Shown here one piece after another: positions 48,670 to 56,008 of a DNA stretch of 57,170 nucleotides. The notes beneath the pieces were generated by a model. It ran no database searches. It was not told the origin of the DNA and saw only the letters and a program-made list of their open reading frames with translations. Numbering within the stretch: the stretch's first letter is position 1; each line of letters begins with the position of its first letter. Position numbers and translations under genes: made by a program. The DNA lies in contig NZ_LAVL01000043.1 in NCBI RefSeq assembly GCF_001083785.1, positions 1 through 57,170 of the forward strand, written 5' to 3'. Source of the stretch: Nonomuraea sp. SBT364 (lineage in GTDB: Bacteria > Actinomycetota > Actinomycetes > Streptosporangiales > Streptosporangiaceae).

Positions 48670-49530
48670 ATGGACATCGACGGTTTCTGGGACCTGGTCG
48701 AGCGCTCCGCCCGCGAGACCGGTAACCGGGAAGAGCGGGTGGACTGGCTCGAGAATCACCTTTCAGCCCTGACGGCCGAGGAGATCGTGGACTACAGGGC
48801 CTGGTTCACGATCTGCGCCAACCGTGCCTGCACCTGGGACATGTACGCGGTGTGCTGGACCATCACCGGCTACGGGTCGTCCAACGGCTTCGAGTATTTC
48901 GTCCACTGGCTGATCAGCCTCGGGCGGGAATCCTTCGAGAGGGTCACCGGCTGCCCCGACCTGGTTCTGGAGCTTCCGGAGGTACAGCGGCTCTTCGAGC
49001 TGTCGCGCAACTTCATCCACGAGCGGTCCTCCTTGTCAGCGGACGGCGCCTTACGACTGAGGCGGGTCACGCAGGTCCGCTTCCAGAGGTGGCCGGACGA
49101 CGACTATCCGAGCTTCGAGCTTTTCTCGTACGTGACCTACGACCCGTACCGGCGAGTCACCGGTGACGAATCAGCCCACCCGGGCGAGGCCGTCCGCGCC
49201 CGGGGGATCGACAGCAAATTCCCGTTCCTGACCTATGTCGCTGAGCCCGACGGCGAAGAATGGGACTTCGACGACGAGGCGGAGTTCGCGCGCCGGCTAC
49301 CCCGGCTCGCCCGCCGCTACGGACCCGACGGCGATAGGGACGGCCGAGCCGGACGACGCACCCCGTGGCGGCCCCGATCCCTGACCCGGGGAGACGAACG
49401 GAACCGCACGTGGACGTTCCGCCGCAGGGGCGCGGACCGGATCGCCCTCCGGGAACTGCGCTGCCCGATGGGCATCCAGCTGGGATGCACGGCTCCGGAC
49501 GGGGATGACTTCTGCTTCTGCGCCCTCTGA
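48670..49530 (+). CDS. DUF4240-domain protein with C-terminal extension
   Basis: 286 aa. The first 110 residues match DUF4240: FWDLVERSARE, WDMYAVCWTITGYGSSNGF, EYFVHWLISLGRESFERV. The remaining 175 residues are not part of that domain I know and end in a Cys-rich GCTAPDGDDFCFCAL. The DUF function is unknown. No ribosome site is clear. Its neighbours show no functional link. Confidence 0.75.
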   Translation: MDIDGFWDLVERSARETGNREERVDWLENHLSALTAEEIVDYRAWFTICANRACTWDMYAVCWTITGYGSSNGFEYFVHWLISLGRESFERVTGCPDLVLELPEVQRLFELSRNFIHERSSLSADGALRLRRVTQVRFQRWPDDDYPSFELFSYVTYDPYRRVTGDESAHPGEAVRARGIDSKFPFLTYVAEPDGEEWDFDDEAEFARRLPRLARRYGPDGDRDGRAGRRTPWRPRSLTRGDERNRTWTFRRRGADRIALRELRCPMGIQLGCTAPDGDDFCFCAL

Positions 49531-49571
49531 CTTGCGCGGGCACGGCATCGGCAAGGAACTGACAGTAATGA

Positions 49572-49577
49572 TATAGT
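49572..49577 (+). promoter_or_regulatory. -10 element before the cis-prenyltransferase gene
   Basis: TATAGT lies within an AT-rich stretch and ends 11 bases before ATG 49589. No matching -35 is evident and no ribosome site is present, so a very short leader is likely. Confidence 0.4.
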
Positions 49578-49588
49578 CACGTACAGCT

Positions 49589-50323
49589 ATGGGAATCATT
49601 GGCGGGTTACCGCGTCATGTGGCATGCGTCATGGACGGCAACGGCCGCTGGGCCGCGCAGCGATCGCTGCCGCGCACGGCTGGTCATGTGGCGGCGGAGG
49701 CCGCCGTCATCGACGTCATCGAGGCGGCCCGGTCGGCCGGCATCGAGTGGCTGAGCCTGTACGCGTTCTCCACCGAAAACTGGCGCAGACCGGCGGCCGA
49801 GGTCGACATCCTCATGCGGCTGGTGCGCCGGGCGATCCGCAAGCACGCGCCCGCGCTGTACGCGCGAGGCGTCCGGTGCCGGTTCCTCGGCATGTCCGAT
49901 CCGCGCATCCCGGCACCGCTGGCCCGGGACATCACCGATCTGATGACGCTCACCGGCGACAACAAGGACATGACGCTGACGGTGGCCTTCGACCACGGCG
50001 GACGCCGCGACATCGTGGAAGCCGCCCGTTCGCTGATCCGCGCCGCCGTGCCCGCCGAGCAGGTCACGGAAGACACCTTCGCCGGGCATCTCCCGTACTC
50101 CGACACGCCGGACGTGGACCTGGTCATCCGCACCTCCGGCGAGCAGCGCATCTCCAACTTCATGCTCTGGCAGGTCGCGTACGCCGAGTGGGCCTTCCCG
50201 CAGGTGCTGTGGCCCGACTTCCGCGCGGCGCACCTGTGGGAGTGCCTCGATGACTACCGGCGCCGGCAGCGCCGGTTCGGCGACGTCCGCCGGCCGACCA
50301 CGATGGGAGAGGGGCAGCGATGA
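49589..50323 (+). CDS. uppS: cis-Prenyltransferase (undecaprenyl-diphosphate-synthase family)
   Basis: 244 aa. Signature motifs: Asp16 in MDGNGRWA (catalytic Asp and P-loop), AFSTENWRRP, and the C-terminal RTSGEQRISNFMLWQVAYAE, which carries the allylic and IPP sites. It adds isoprene units in Z-configuration to farnesyl diphosphate. Chain length cannot be set by eye. It overlaps the following oxygenase-like gene by four bases, so the pair is translationally coupled. A second housekeeping enzyme elsewhere would make this a specialised copy. Confidence 0.93.
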   Translation: MGIIGGLPRHVACVMDGNGRWAAQRSLPRTAGHVAAEAAVIDVIEAARSAGIEWLSLYAFSTENWRRPAAEVDILMRLVRRAIRKHAPALYARGVRCRFLGMSDPRIPAPLARDITDLMTLTGDNKDMTLTVAFDHGGRRDIVEAARSLIRAAVPAEQVTEDTFAGHLPYSDTPDVDLVIRTSGEQRISNFMLWQVAYAEWAFPQVLWPDFRAAHLWECLDDYRRRQRRFGDVRRPTTMGEGQR

Positions 50324-51735
50324 GCCAGACCGCCGCAGAGGAGACCGCCGACGTCTTCGGCCCGGACTCGATGTTGCGCCGGCTCTCCGACGAGGCGCGG
50401 TGGGGCCTCGCGGTGACCCGCGCCACGGTGCTGGAGGCCGCGCATCCGCAGGTCGGCACCGCGCTGATGGCCAACTCGACGTTCGTGGCGCATCCGTGGC
50501 GGCGGCTGCGCAACACGCTGACGAGCACGCAGCGGCTGCTCGACGAGGAGCAGCGCGTCCGCACGCGGGAGGCGGCCCGCCTCAACCGCCTGCACGCCCG
50601 CATCTCGGGCAGCGACCCGCAGGGCCGCCCCTACGACGCGTCCGACGCCGGAGCGCGCGCCTGGGTGGTGGCGACGCTGTTCGAGTCGGCGGTGACGATG
50701 TACCGGCTGAGCGGCCAGTCGCTCGACGGGCCCGCGCTGGGGAGGCTCTACGGCGAGTTCCGGACCCTCCTGTCCCTGCTGGAGGGCCACAGCGACCGGC
50801 TTCCCGCGACCGTGCGGGAGTTCTGGCCCTACTTCGACGACATGATCGACCACCACCTGGAGAACACCGAGGCGGTCCGCGTCATCCTCTACCGGCTCTT
50901 CACCGACGTGCCCGCGCCGCCGCTGCTGCGCGCCAGCCCCGCGGCGTGGGCGGCGGGCCGCGCCGTGGCGGGTCCCGCGGCGGCGGCGATCACGATCGCG
51001 TCGCTGCCGGAGTCCTTCTGCCGGCGTCTCGCCCTGCCCGACGTGCCGGGGGCGCGGATGCTCATGCACGCCGCCTACCTGGGCACCGGATTGGCCGACC
51101 GCCTGCTTCCGGACGAGTGGACGAGCCTCGGCACCCTCATGAGCCTGCTCGATCCCAGCCACACCGGCGCTCCGGGCCCATGGGACGGCGTCCGCCGCAA
51201 GGCGGAGCAGGCCGCGGCCATGTTCCGGCTCGTCACCCCGGCCGCCGACGAGGCGAGCGAGACCACTCTTTCGGCCGACCGGTTCTTCGCCGAGGTCCTG
51301 GACCAGACCGGCGACGGCTACCTCGCCTGGCCCGATCTGGCCGCCATGGCCAGGGAGATCGCCACCCGGCTCGACCTGGACGCGCCTGACGAGGAGCGGC
51401 TTTTCACCGCCTACGCCACGTGGTGGCGGGAGCTGCAGACCGAGCTCGACGCCGACGACGACGGCCGGGTCACCCGCCAGGAGTTCGCCGCGTCGGCCGC
51501 CCGGCTGCCCAGCTCCGGCCTGATCAGGATCGCCGACGTGCTGTTCGACGTCACCGACGTCGACGACGACGAGACGATCGACGGGCGGGAGCATCAGGCG
51601 CTGTTCCGCACGGCCTTCAGGCGTGACCTGACCGGCACCGGGGAGAGCTGGTCGCGCGGCGCCTTCGTCAGGCAGTTCGTGTCCTTCATGACCGGGCAGC
51701 AGCACTCGGTCGCCTACGACTCCCTTCTGACCTGA
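50320..51735 (+). CDS. MpaB/rubber-oxygenase-like (DUF2236) protein fused to calerythrin-like EF-hands
   Basis: 471 aa. The N-terminal part (about 1-300) has the DUF2236 segments EAAHPQVGTALMANSTFVAH and HPWRRLRNTL, then YFDDMIDHHLENTEAVRVIL. DUF2236 proteins include MpaB, which cleaves a farnesyl chain, and Lcp, which cleaves polyisoprene; these use heme held by His. The C-terminal part (about 318-430) holds EF-hands: DQTGDGYLAWPD, DADDDGRVTRQE (perfect) and DVDDDETIDGRE, with a degenerate one between, as in calerythrin. Such a fusion suggests Ca2+-dependent control. It is coupled to the cis-prenyltransferase (4-base overlap), whose chain may be the substrate. Confidence 0.85.
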   Translation: MSQTAAEETADVFGPDSMLRRLSDEARWGLAVTRATVLEAAHPQVGTALMANSTFVAHPWRRLRNTLTSTQRLLDEEQRVRTREAARLNRLHARISGSDPQGRPYDASDAGARAWVVATLFESAVTMYRLSGQSLDGPALGRLYGEFRTLLSLLEGHSDRLPATVREFWPYFDDMIDHHLENTEAVRVILYRLFTDVPAPPLLRASPAAWAAGRAVAGPAAAAITIASLPESFCRRLALPDVPGARMLMHAAYLGTGLADRLLPDEWTSLGTLMSLLDPSHTGAPGPWDGVRRKAEQAAAMFRLVTPAADEASETTLSADRFFAEVLDQTGDGYLAWPDLAAMAREIATRLDLDAPDEERLFTAYATWWRELQTELDADDDGRVTRQEFAASAARLPSSGLIRIADVLFDVTDVDDDETIDGREHQALFRTAFRRDLTGTGESWSRGAFVRQFVSFMTGQQHSVAYDSLLT

Positions 51736-51751
51736 CGGAGGCTGGGCCCTC

Positions 51752-51779
51752 TTGCGGCGTCGCCCTTCTGCGGTACGGT
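51752..51779 (+). promoter_or_regulatory. Promoter of the luciferase-like gene
   Basis: TTGCGG (51752-51757) is 16 bases from TACGGT (51774-51779). ATG 51789 is nine bases past the -10, so the mRNA is likely leaderless and the earlier ATG 51783 is too close. Confidence 0.5.
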
Positions 51780-51788
51780 GCGATGACC

Positions 51789-52700
51789 ATGAGCGAATAT
51801 GCTTTCGGGATCTCGCTGACCCCGACCCAGGACCTCTCTCTCGCGCATGACGTGACCGATGTGGCCGAGCGGAGCGGGCTCGATCTCGTCGGCGTCCAGG
51901 ACCATCCGTACGTGGGGAATTTCCTGGACGCGCTGGCGCTCACCGGGCATCTGCTGACCCGCACCACACGGCTGCGCGTCTTCCCCGACGTCGCCAACCT
52001 GCCGCTGCGGCCGCCCGCGGTGCTGGCGCGGACGGCGGCGTCGCTGAACGTGATCTCCGGCGGCCGCTTCGAGCTCGGCATCGGCGCCGGCGGCTACTGG
52101 GACGCCATCACCACGATGGGCGTGCCCCGGCGCTCGTCCGCCGAGGCGCTGGCGGCGCTCGAAGAGGCGATCACGATCATGCGCGGGATGTGGTCGCCGG
52201 GTCAGCGCGTACGTTTCGAGGGCGACTACTACCGGGTCGACGGGGTCGACGGTTCCGAGGCCGGCTCGCCGCCGGTCAGCGTGTGGATCGGCGCGCAGGG
52301 GCCGCGCAGCCTGGAGCTCACGGGCCGGGTCGCCGACGGCTGGGCGGCGCCGATCCCGTCCTATCTGCCGTACGAACGCTGGCCCGGGTGCAACGAGATC
52401 GTCGACAGGGCCGCCGGGGAAGCCGGCCGCGACCCCGCGTCGGTCGTGCGGCTGGCCCAGGTGGTCGGCACCGTCGAGCCGGGCGGAGGCCGTACCGGCG
52501 GCGCGAAGCTGACCAGCGGCGCCGACCCCTTGCGCGCCGGCGCGCACCACTGGGCCGCGGAGCTGACCAGGCTCGCCACGGAGCAGCCGTTCACCGGCTT
52601 CGTCCTCTGGCCGGAGCAGCAGGGGGTGGAGCAGGTCCGGCGCTTCGCCGAGGAGGTCGTCCCGCTGGTGAAGGCCAATCTCGGCCTGCCGAGCGCCTAG
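51789..52700 (+). CDS. LLM-class (luciferase-like) F420/FMN oxidoreductase
   Basis: 303 aa. TIM-barrel of the LLM class: MSEYAFGISLTPTQ, GLDLVGVQDHPY, LRVFPDVANLPLRPPAVLAR, GRFELGIGAGGYWDAI and SVWIGAQGPRSLELTGRVAD. In actinomycetes most of these use F420, but cofactor type cannot be told by eye. ATG 51789 was chosen from the leaderless promoter. It is convergent with the TetR gene (8-base gap). Confidence 0.92.
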   Translation: MSEYAFGISLTPTQDLSLAHDVTDVAERSGLDLVGVQDHPYVGNFLDALALTGHLLTRTTRLRVFPDVANLPLRPPAVLARTAASLNVISGGRFELGIGAGGYWDAITTMGVPRRSSAEALAALEEAITIMRGMWSPGQRVRFEGDYYRVDGVDGSEAGSPPVSVWIGAQGPRSLELTGRVADGWAAPIPSYLPYERWPGCNEIVDRAAGEAGRDPASVVRLAQVVGTVEPGGGRTGGAKLTSGADPLRAGAHHWAAELTRLATEQPFTGFVLWPEQQGVEQVRRFAEEVVPLVKANLGLPSA

Positions 52701-52708
52701 GGGCGCGG

Positions 52709-53278
52709 TCAGCGCAGGAAGCGGTGGATGGCGTGCCGGATCTGCTCCGGCGTCATCGGGTCGGTCGACAGGGCGCTGTGCAGCACGAGCCCTTCGATGA
52801 GCGCGTCCAGCTCGCGGGCGGTGGTGGCGTCGAAGTGGCGCTCCAGCGCCTGGCGGCTACGCGCCATCCACGCCTGGGTGACGGCGCGCAGGGCCGGGTT
52901 GCGCGCCGCGGCCACGTACAGCTCCACGCTCAGGACGAGATCGCGCTGGGAGCCGAGCAGGTCGTCCGACACCAGCGAGATGACGGCCTCGACCGCCGCG
53001 TCACGGTCCCCGGCGGCGCTCAGACGCTCGTCGAAGACGCGGGCCGCCGCGCCGGCGTGCCGGGTGAACGCCTCGGCCAGCAGCTCTTCCAGGGACGTGA
53101 AGTGGTAGGTCATCGAGCCCAGCGGCACGTCGGCGGCTCGGGCGACCTCCCGGTGGGTCGTGCCGGCGACGCCGCGCTCGGCGATGACGGTGAGCGCGGC
53201 GTCGATCAGCCGGTCCCGCCGGCCGGGGTCGTGCCTGCGGGGCCGCCGCGGGGCGGGCGGGCCGGCCCGGCCGGTCAT
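52709..53278 (-). CDS. TetR-family repressor
   Basis: 189 aa. Helix-turn-helix GVAGTTHREVARAADVPLGS with MTYHFTSLEELLAEAF, typical TetR. ATG 53278 overlaps the acetyltransferase stop by four bases. The GTAC-AAGC-GTAC repeat upstream of the acetyltransferase is a probable operator. The inducer is unknown. Confidence 0.93.
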   Translation of the reverse strand: MTGRAGPPAPRRPRRHDPGRRDRLIDAALTVIAERGVAGTTHREVARAADVPLGSMTYHFTSLEELLAEAFTRHAGAAARVFDERLSAAGDRDAAVEAVISLVSDDLLGSQRDLVLSVELYVAAARNPALRAVTQAWMARSRQALERHFDATTARELDALIEGLVLHSALSTDPMTPEQIRHAIHRFLR

Positions 53279-53862
53279 GTCGTGCCGGGCCCGATGGTGC
53301 GGATCACCCGGGCGGGGTTGCCCACCGCGACCACGTTCGCGGGCAGGTCGCGGGTGACCACGGCGCCGGCGCCGACGACGGTGTTCGTCCCGATCGTGAC
53401 ACCGGCCAGGACGATCGCGCCGCTGCCCAGCCACACGTTGTCGCCGATGGTGATCGGCCTGGCGGCCTCCCACTTGGCCCGGCGCAGCTCCGGGTCGACC
53501 GGGTGGGTCGGCGTCATGAGCTGTACGTAGGACCCGATCTGCACGTCGTCACCGATGGTGATCGGCGCGACGTCCAGGGCGACGAGGCCGAAGTTGGCGA
53601 ACGACCTGGCGCCGATGCTGATGTGGCTGCCGTAGTCGACCCGCAGCGGCGGGCGGATCTCCGTGCCCTCGCCGACCGAGCCGAGCAGTTCGGTGAGCAG
53701 CCGGCGTCGCTCCCCCGGATCCCGGGCCGCCGACGCGTTGAACGCCTCCATCAGGTCCATGGCCCGCAACAGGTGCTCGGCCAGCTCCGGGTCGTCGGCG
53801 ATGTACAGGTCACCGGCGAGCATCCGCTCGCGCATCGATCGGCCATCCGCGTCAGGCATCAT
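53275..53862 (-). CDS. Maltose O-acetyltransferase-like left-handed beta-helix enzyme
   Basis: 195 aa. The N-terminal maltose-acetyltransferase helix (MRERMLAGDLYIADDPELAE) precedes hexapeptide repeats (ISIGARSFANFGLVALDVAP, ITIGDDVQIGSYVQL) with the catalytic His in MTPTHPVDPE, and GNPARVIRTI at the end. It transfers acetyl from acetyl-CoA to sugars. The start is uncertain: ATG 53862 or 53859 (no ribosome site), or ATG 53880, which overlaps the TetR operator. It is coupled to the TetR gene. Confidence 0.92.
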   Translation of the reverse strand: MMPDADGRSMRERMLAGDLYIADDPELAEHLLRAMDLMEAFNASAARDPGERRRLLTELLGSVGEGTEIRPPLRVDYGSHISIGARSFANFGLVALDVAPITIGDDVQIGSYVQLMTPTHPVDPELRRAKWEAARPITIGDNVWLGSGAIVLAGVTIGTNTVVGAGAVVTRDLPANVVAVGNPARVIRTIGPGTT

Positions 53863-53880
53863 ACGTACAAGCGTACACAT
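53861..53880. promoter_or_regulatory. TetR operator for acetyltransferase-TetR pair
   Basis: GTAC-AAGC-GTAC (53865-53876) inside ATACGTACAAGCGTACACAT, a form common for TetR self-regulation. It lies between the saccharopine-dehydrogenase-like gene and the pair. Confidence 0.55.
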
Positions 53881-53896
53881 CGCCCCGCCCCGGCCG

Positions 53897-54925
53897 TTAC
53901 CGGTGCAGGGCCACGGAGATGTACGGGGACAGCGAGCGGAGGAAGTCGGCCGCGTCGAAGATCTCACCGGCGGAGGCGACGCCGGTCGTCCTGATCCGCC
54001 CGGAGAGGATGCGGTCGACCGCTTCCACCACGAGCGGCGCGGTGACGGCGTAGATGTCCTGCCCCCTGGCCACGGCCCGCCGATCGACGCCGCCGGAGCG
54101 GACGACGACGTCGACGAGGAAGGTCTGCGCCGACCGCCCCAGGTCGTCGGCCGGGACCGGCGCCGGCGTGTCCGGGGACGACAGGTCCCTGGCCGCCTCG
54201 GCCGTCATGTACGTGCGCACGTCGGGGATCGGCAGGTGGCTGGGGACGGTGACGACGTCGGCCATCGTGTACTCCCCGATGACGGCCCGGCGGCCCATCG
54301 GTTCGGGGAAGGTCCACTCCAGAGCCGGCGGGGCGTCGTCGCGGTACTCCAGCCGGCCGTTCGCGAAACGGACCCGCCGGCCGTCGCGCCGCTGCCGGGA
54401 GACCACGCCCGCGGCCCGGGTCCCCGCGGTGGGGTGCCAGCTGTCCAGCCCGTAGGCGATGTGCGCCTCGTCGGCCGTCGTCCAGTCGTCCATCGCGGCG
54501 GTGGTCAGCAGGTCGCCGAGGCCGCCGTAGAAGGCCATCGCGGGGACGATCACCGCCCTCGCGTCCCGGGCCCGGGCGGCGAAGTGCGTGAAGGTGTCGT
54601 GGTTGGCCTCGACCTCGGCCGCCACGTCCACGTACGGGATCCCGGCGCGCAGCGCCGCCTCGATCACGGGGGCGGCCGTCGTGGCGAAGGGCCCGGCACA
54701 GTTGACCACGGCCGCCGCACCGGCCAGCGCGCGGTCGAGCGAGGCCGGGTCGTCGACCGACGCCGCACGGGCCTCCAGCCCGGACTCGTACGCCATCGCC
54801 TTCAGCTTGTCGGCGTCGCGCCCGGACAGCACCGGAACGAACCCGCGCTCCCGCAGCCGCGCCACGACGAAGCGCCCGGTGTGCCCGTACGCGCCGAACA
54901 CCGCCACCATGAGCCCTGATTCCAC
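53897..54925 (-). CDS. Saccharopine-dehydrogenase-like NAD(P)-binding protein
   Basis: 342 aa. Rossmann start MVAVFGAYGHTGRFVVARLR, VVNCAGPFATTAAPVIEAAL and YVDVAAEVEANHDTFTHF. This is the actinobacterial family of saccharopine dehydrogenase NADP-binding domain proteins, many of which act on lipids or as unknown reductases. GTG 54925 has GGAGG eight bases upstream. It lies 34 bases before the acetyltransferase gene, same strand. Confidence 0.88.
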   Translation of the reverse strand: MESGLMVAVFGAYGHTGRFVVARLRERGFVPVLSGRDADKLKAMAYESGLEARAASVDDPASLDRALAGAAAVVNCAGPFATTAAPVIEAALRAGIPYVDVAAEVEANHDTFTHFAARARDARAVIVPAMAFYGGLGDLLTTAAMDDWTTADEAHIAYGLDSWHPTAGTRAAGVVSRQRRDGRRVRFANGRLEYRDDAPPALEWTFPEPMGRRAVIGEYTMADVVTVPSHLPIPDVRTYMTAEAARDLSSPDTPAPVPADDLGRSAQTFLVDVVVRSGGVDRRAVARGQDIYAVTAPLVVEAVDRILSGRIRTTGVASAGEIFDAADFLRSLSPYISVALHR

Positions 54926-55014
54926 GGGTTGTCCTCCCAGTCGAGCGATCCGCTGCTGGGATCAGCCTGGCAGGGGCCGGCGCCCCCGGCGAGTGGCCGG
55001 AACGCCGATATGCG

Positions 55015-55020
55015 TACAAT
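55015..55020 (+). promoter_or_regulatory. -10 element for leaderless GlxA-type gene
   Basis: TACAAT ends seven bases before ATG 55028 with no ribosome site between, as in leaderless actinomycete genes. Confidence 0.5.
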
Positions 55021-55027
55021 TCCAGAC

Positions 55028-56008
55028 ATGAGCACTGTCGCGCTGGCCGTCACCGACGGAATGCTGCACTTCGAGCTGTCCCTGGCGTACGAGGTCTTCG
55101 GGGCCGCCCCGGACGGCGTGGCCGGTCCCTGGTACAGCGTCGCGGTCTGCGGGCCGGGGGCCGTCGCGGCCGGCCGGTTCCGGCTGGAGCCCGACCACGG
55201 CCTCGACCACCTCCCGCGCGCCCACACCGTGATCGTCCCCGGCTGGGCCGACGTCGACGTGGCCCCGCCCGCCGAGCTGGTCGACGCGGTGCGCGCGGCG
55301 CACGAGGCCGGCGCCCGCGTGGCCTCCCTCTGCACGGGCGCGTTCGTGCTGGCCGCCGCCGGCCTGCTGGACGGGAAGCGGGCGACCACGCACTGGGCGC
55401 ACACCCAGGTCCTGGCCGACCGCTATCCGCACGTGGACGTGGACCCGGACGTGCTGTACGTGGACAACGGCAGCGTGCTCACCTCGGCGGGCAAGGCCGC
55501 GGCCATGGACCTGTGCCTGCACCTCGTCCGCCTCGACCACGGGTCCTCGATCGCCAACGTGGCCGCCCGCCGTCTGGTCGTGCCGCCGCACCGCGACGGC
55601 GGCCAGGCCCAGTTCGTCACCACCCCGGTGCCCACCCCGGCCGTCCACCCGCTCGCCGAGCTGTTCCCCTGGGTGCTGAAACGGCTGGACCGCCCGCTGA
55701 CCGTGGAGGACCTGGCCCGCCAGGCGCGGATGAGCTCGCGCAGCCTGAACCGCCACTTCAGGTCGGTGACCGGCACCACCCCGCTGCAATGGCTGCTGAT
55801 CCAGCGGATCCGCCACGCCCAGGAGTTGCTGGAGACCACCGGCGACAGCGTCGACGCCATCGCGGTCGCCACCGGCATGGGCACCGCCGCGACGCTGCGC
55901 CGGCACTTCAACCGCACGGTCGGCGTGCCTCCGGACACCTACCGCCGCACCTTCCGCTCACGGACCGGTCCGGACGCTCAGAAGTACCTGACGGCGCCGG
56001 GCGGCTGA
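55028..56008 (+). CDS. GlxA-type AraC regulator (DJ-1/PfpI domain plus AraC helix-turn-helix)
   Basis: 326 aa. The N-terminal DJ-1/PfpI-like domain has the nucleophile-elbow Cys in VASLCTGAFVLAAAGLLDGK and ATTHWAHTQVLAD; the C-terminal AraC domain has LARQARMSSRSLNRHFRSVT and IAVATGMGTAATLRRHFN. This family controls small-molecule or stress genes. It is divergent from the saccharopine-dehydrogenase-like gene and overlaps the cut regulator convergently by 31 bases. Confidence 0.95.
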   Translation: MSTVALAVTDGMLHFELSLAYEVFGAAPDGVAGPWYSVAVCGPGAVAAGRFRLEPDHGLDHLPRAHTVIVPGWADVDVAPPAELVDAVRAAHEAGARVASLCTGAFVLAAAGLLDGKRATTHWAHTQVLADRYPHVDVDPDVLYVDNGSVLTSAGKAAAMDLCLHLVRLDHGSSIANVAARRLVVPPHRDGGQAQFVTTPVPTPAVHPLAELFPWVLKRLDRPLTVEDLARQARMSSRSLNRHFRSVTGTTPLQWLLIQRIRHAQELLETTGDSVDAIAVATGMGTAATLRRHFNRTVGVPPDTYRRTFRSRTGPDAQKYLTAPGG

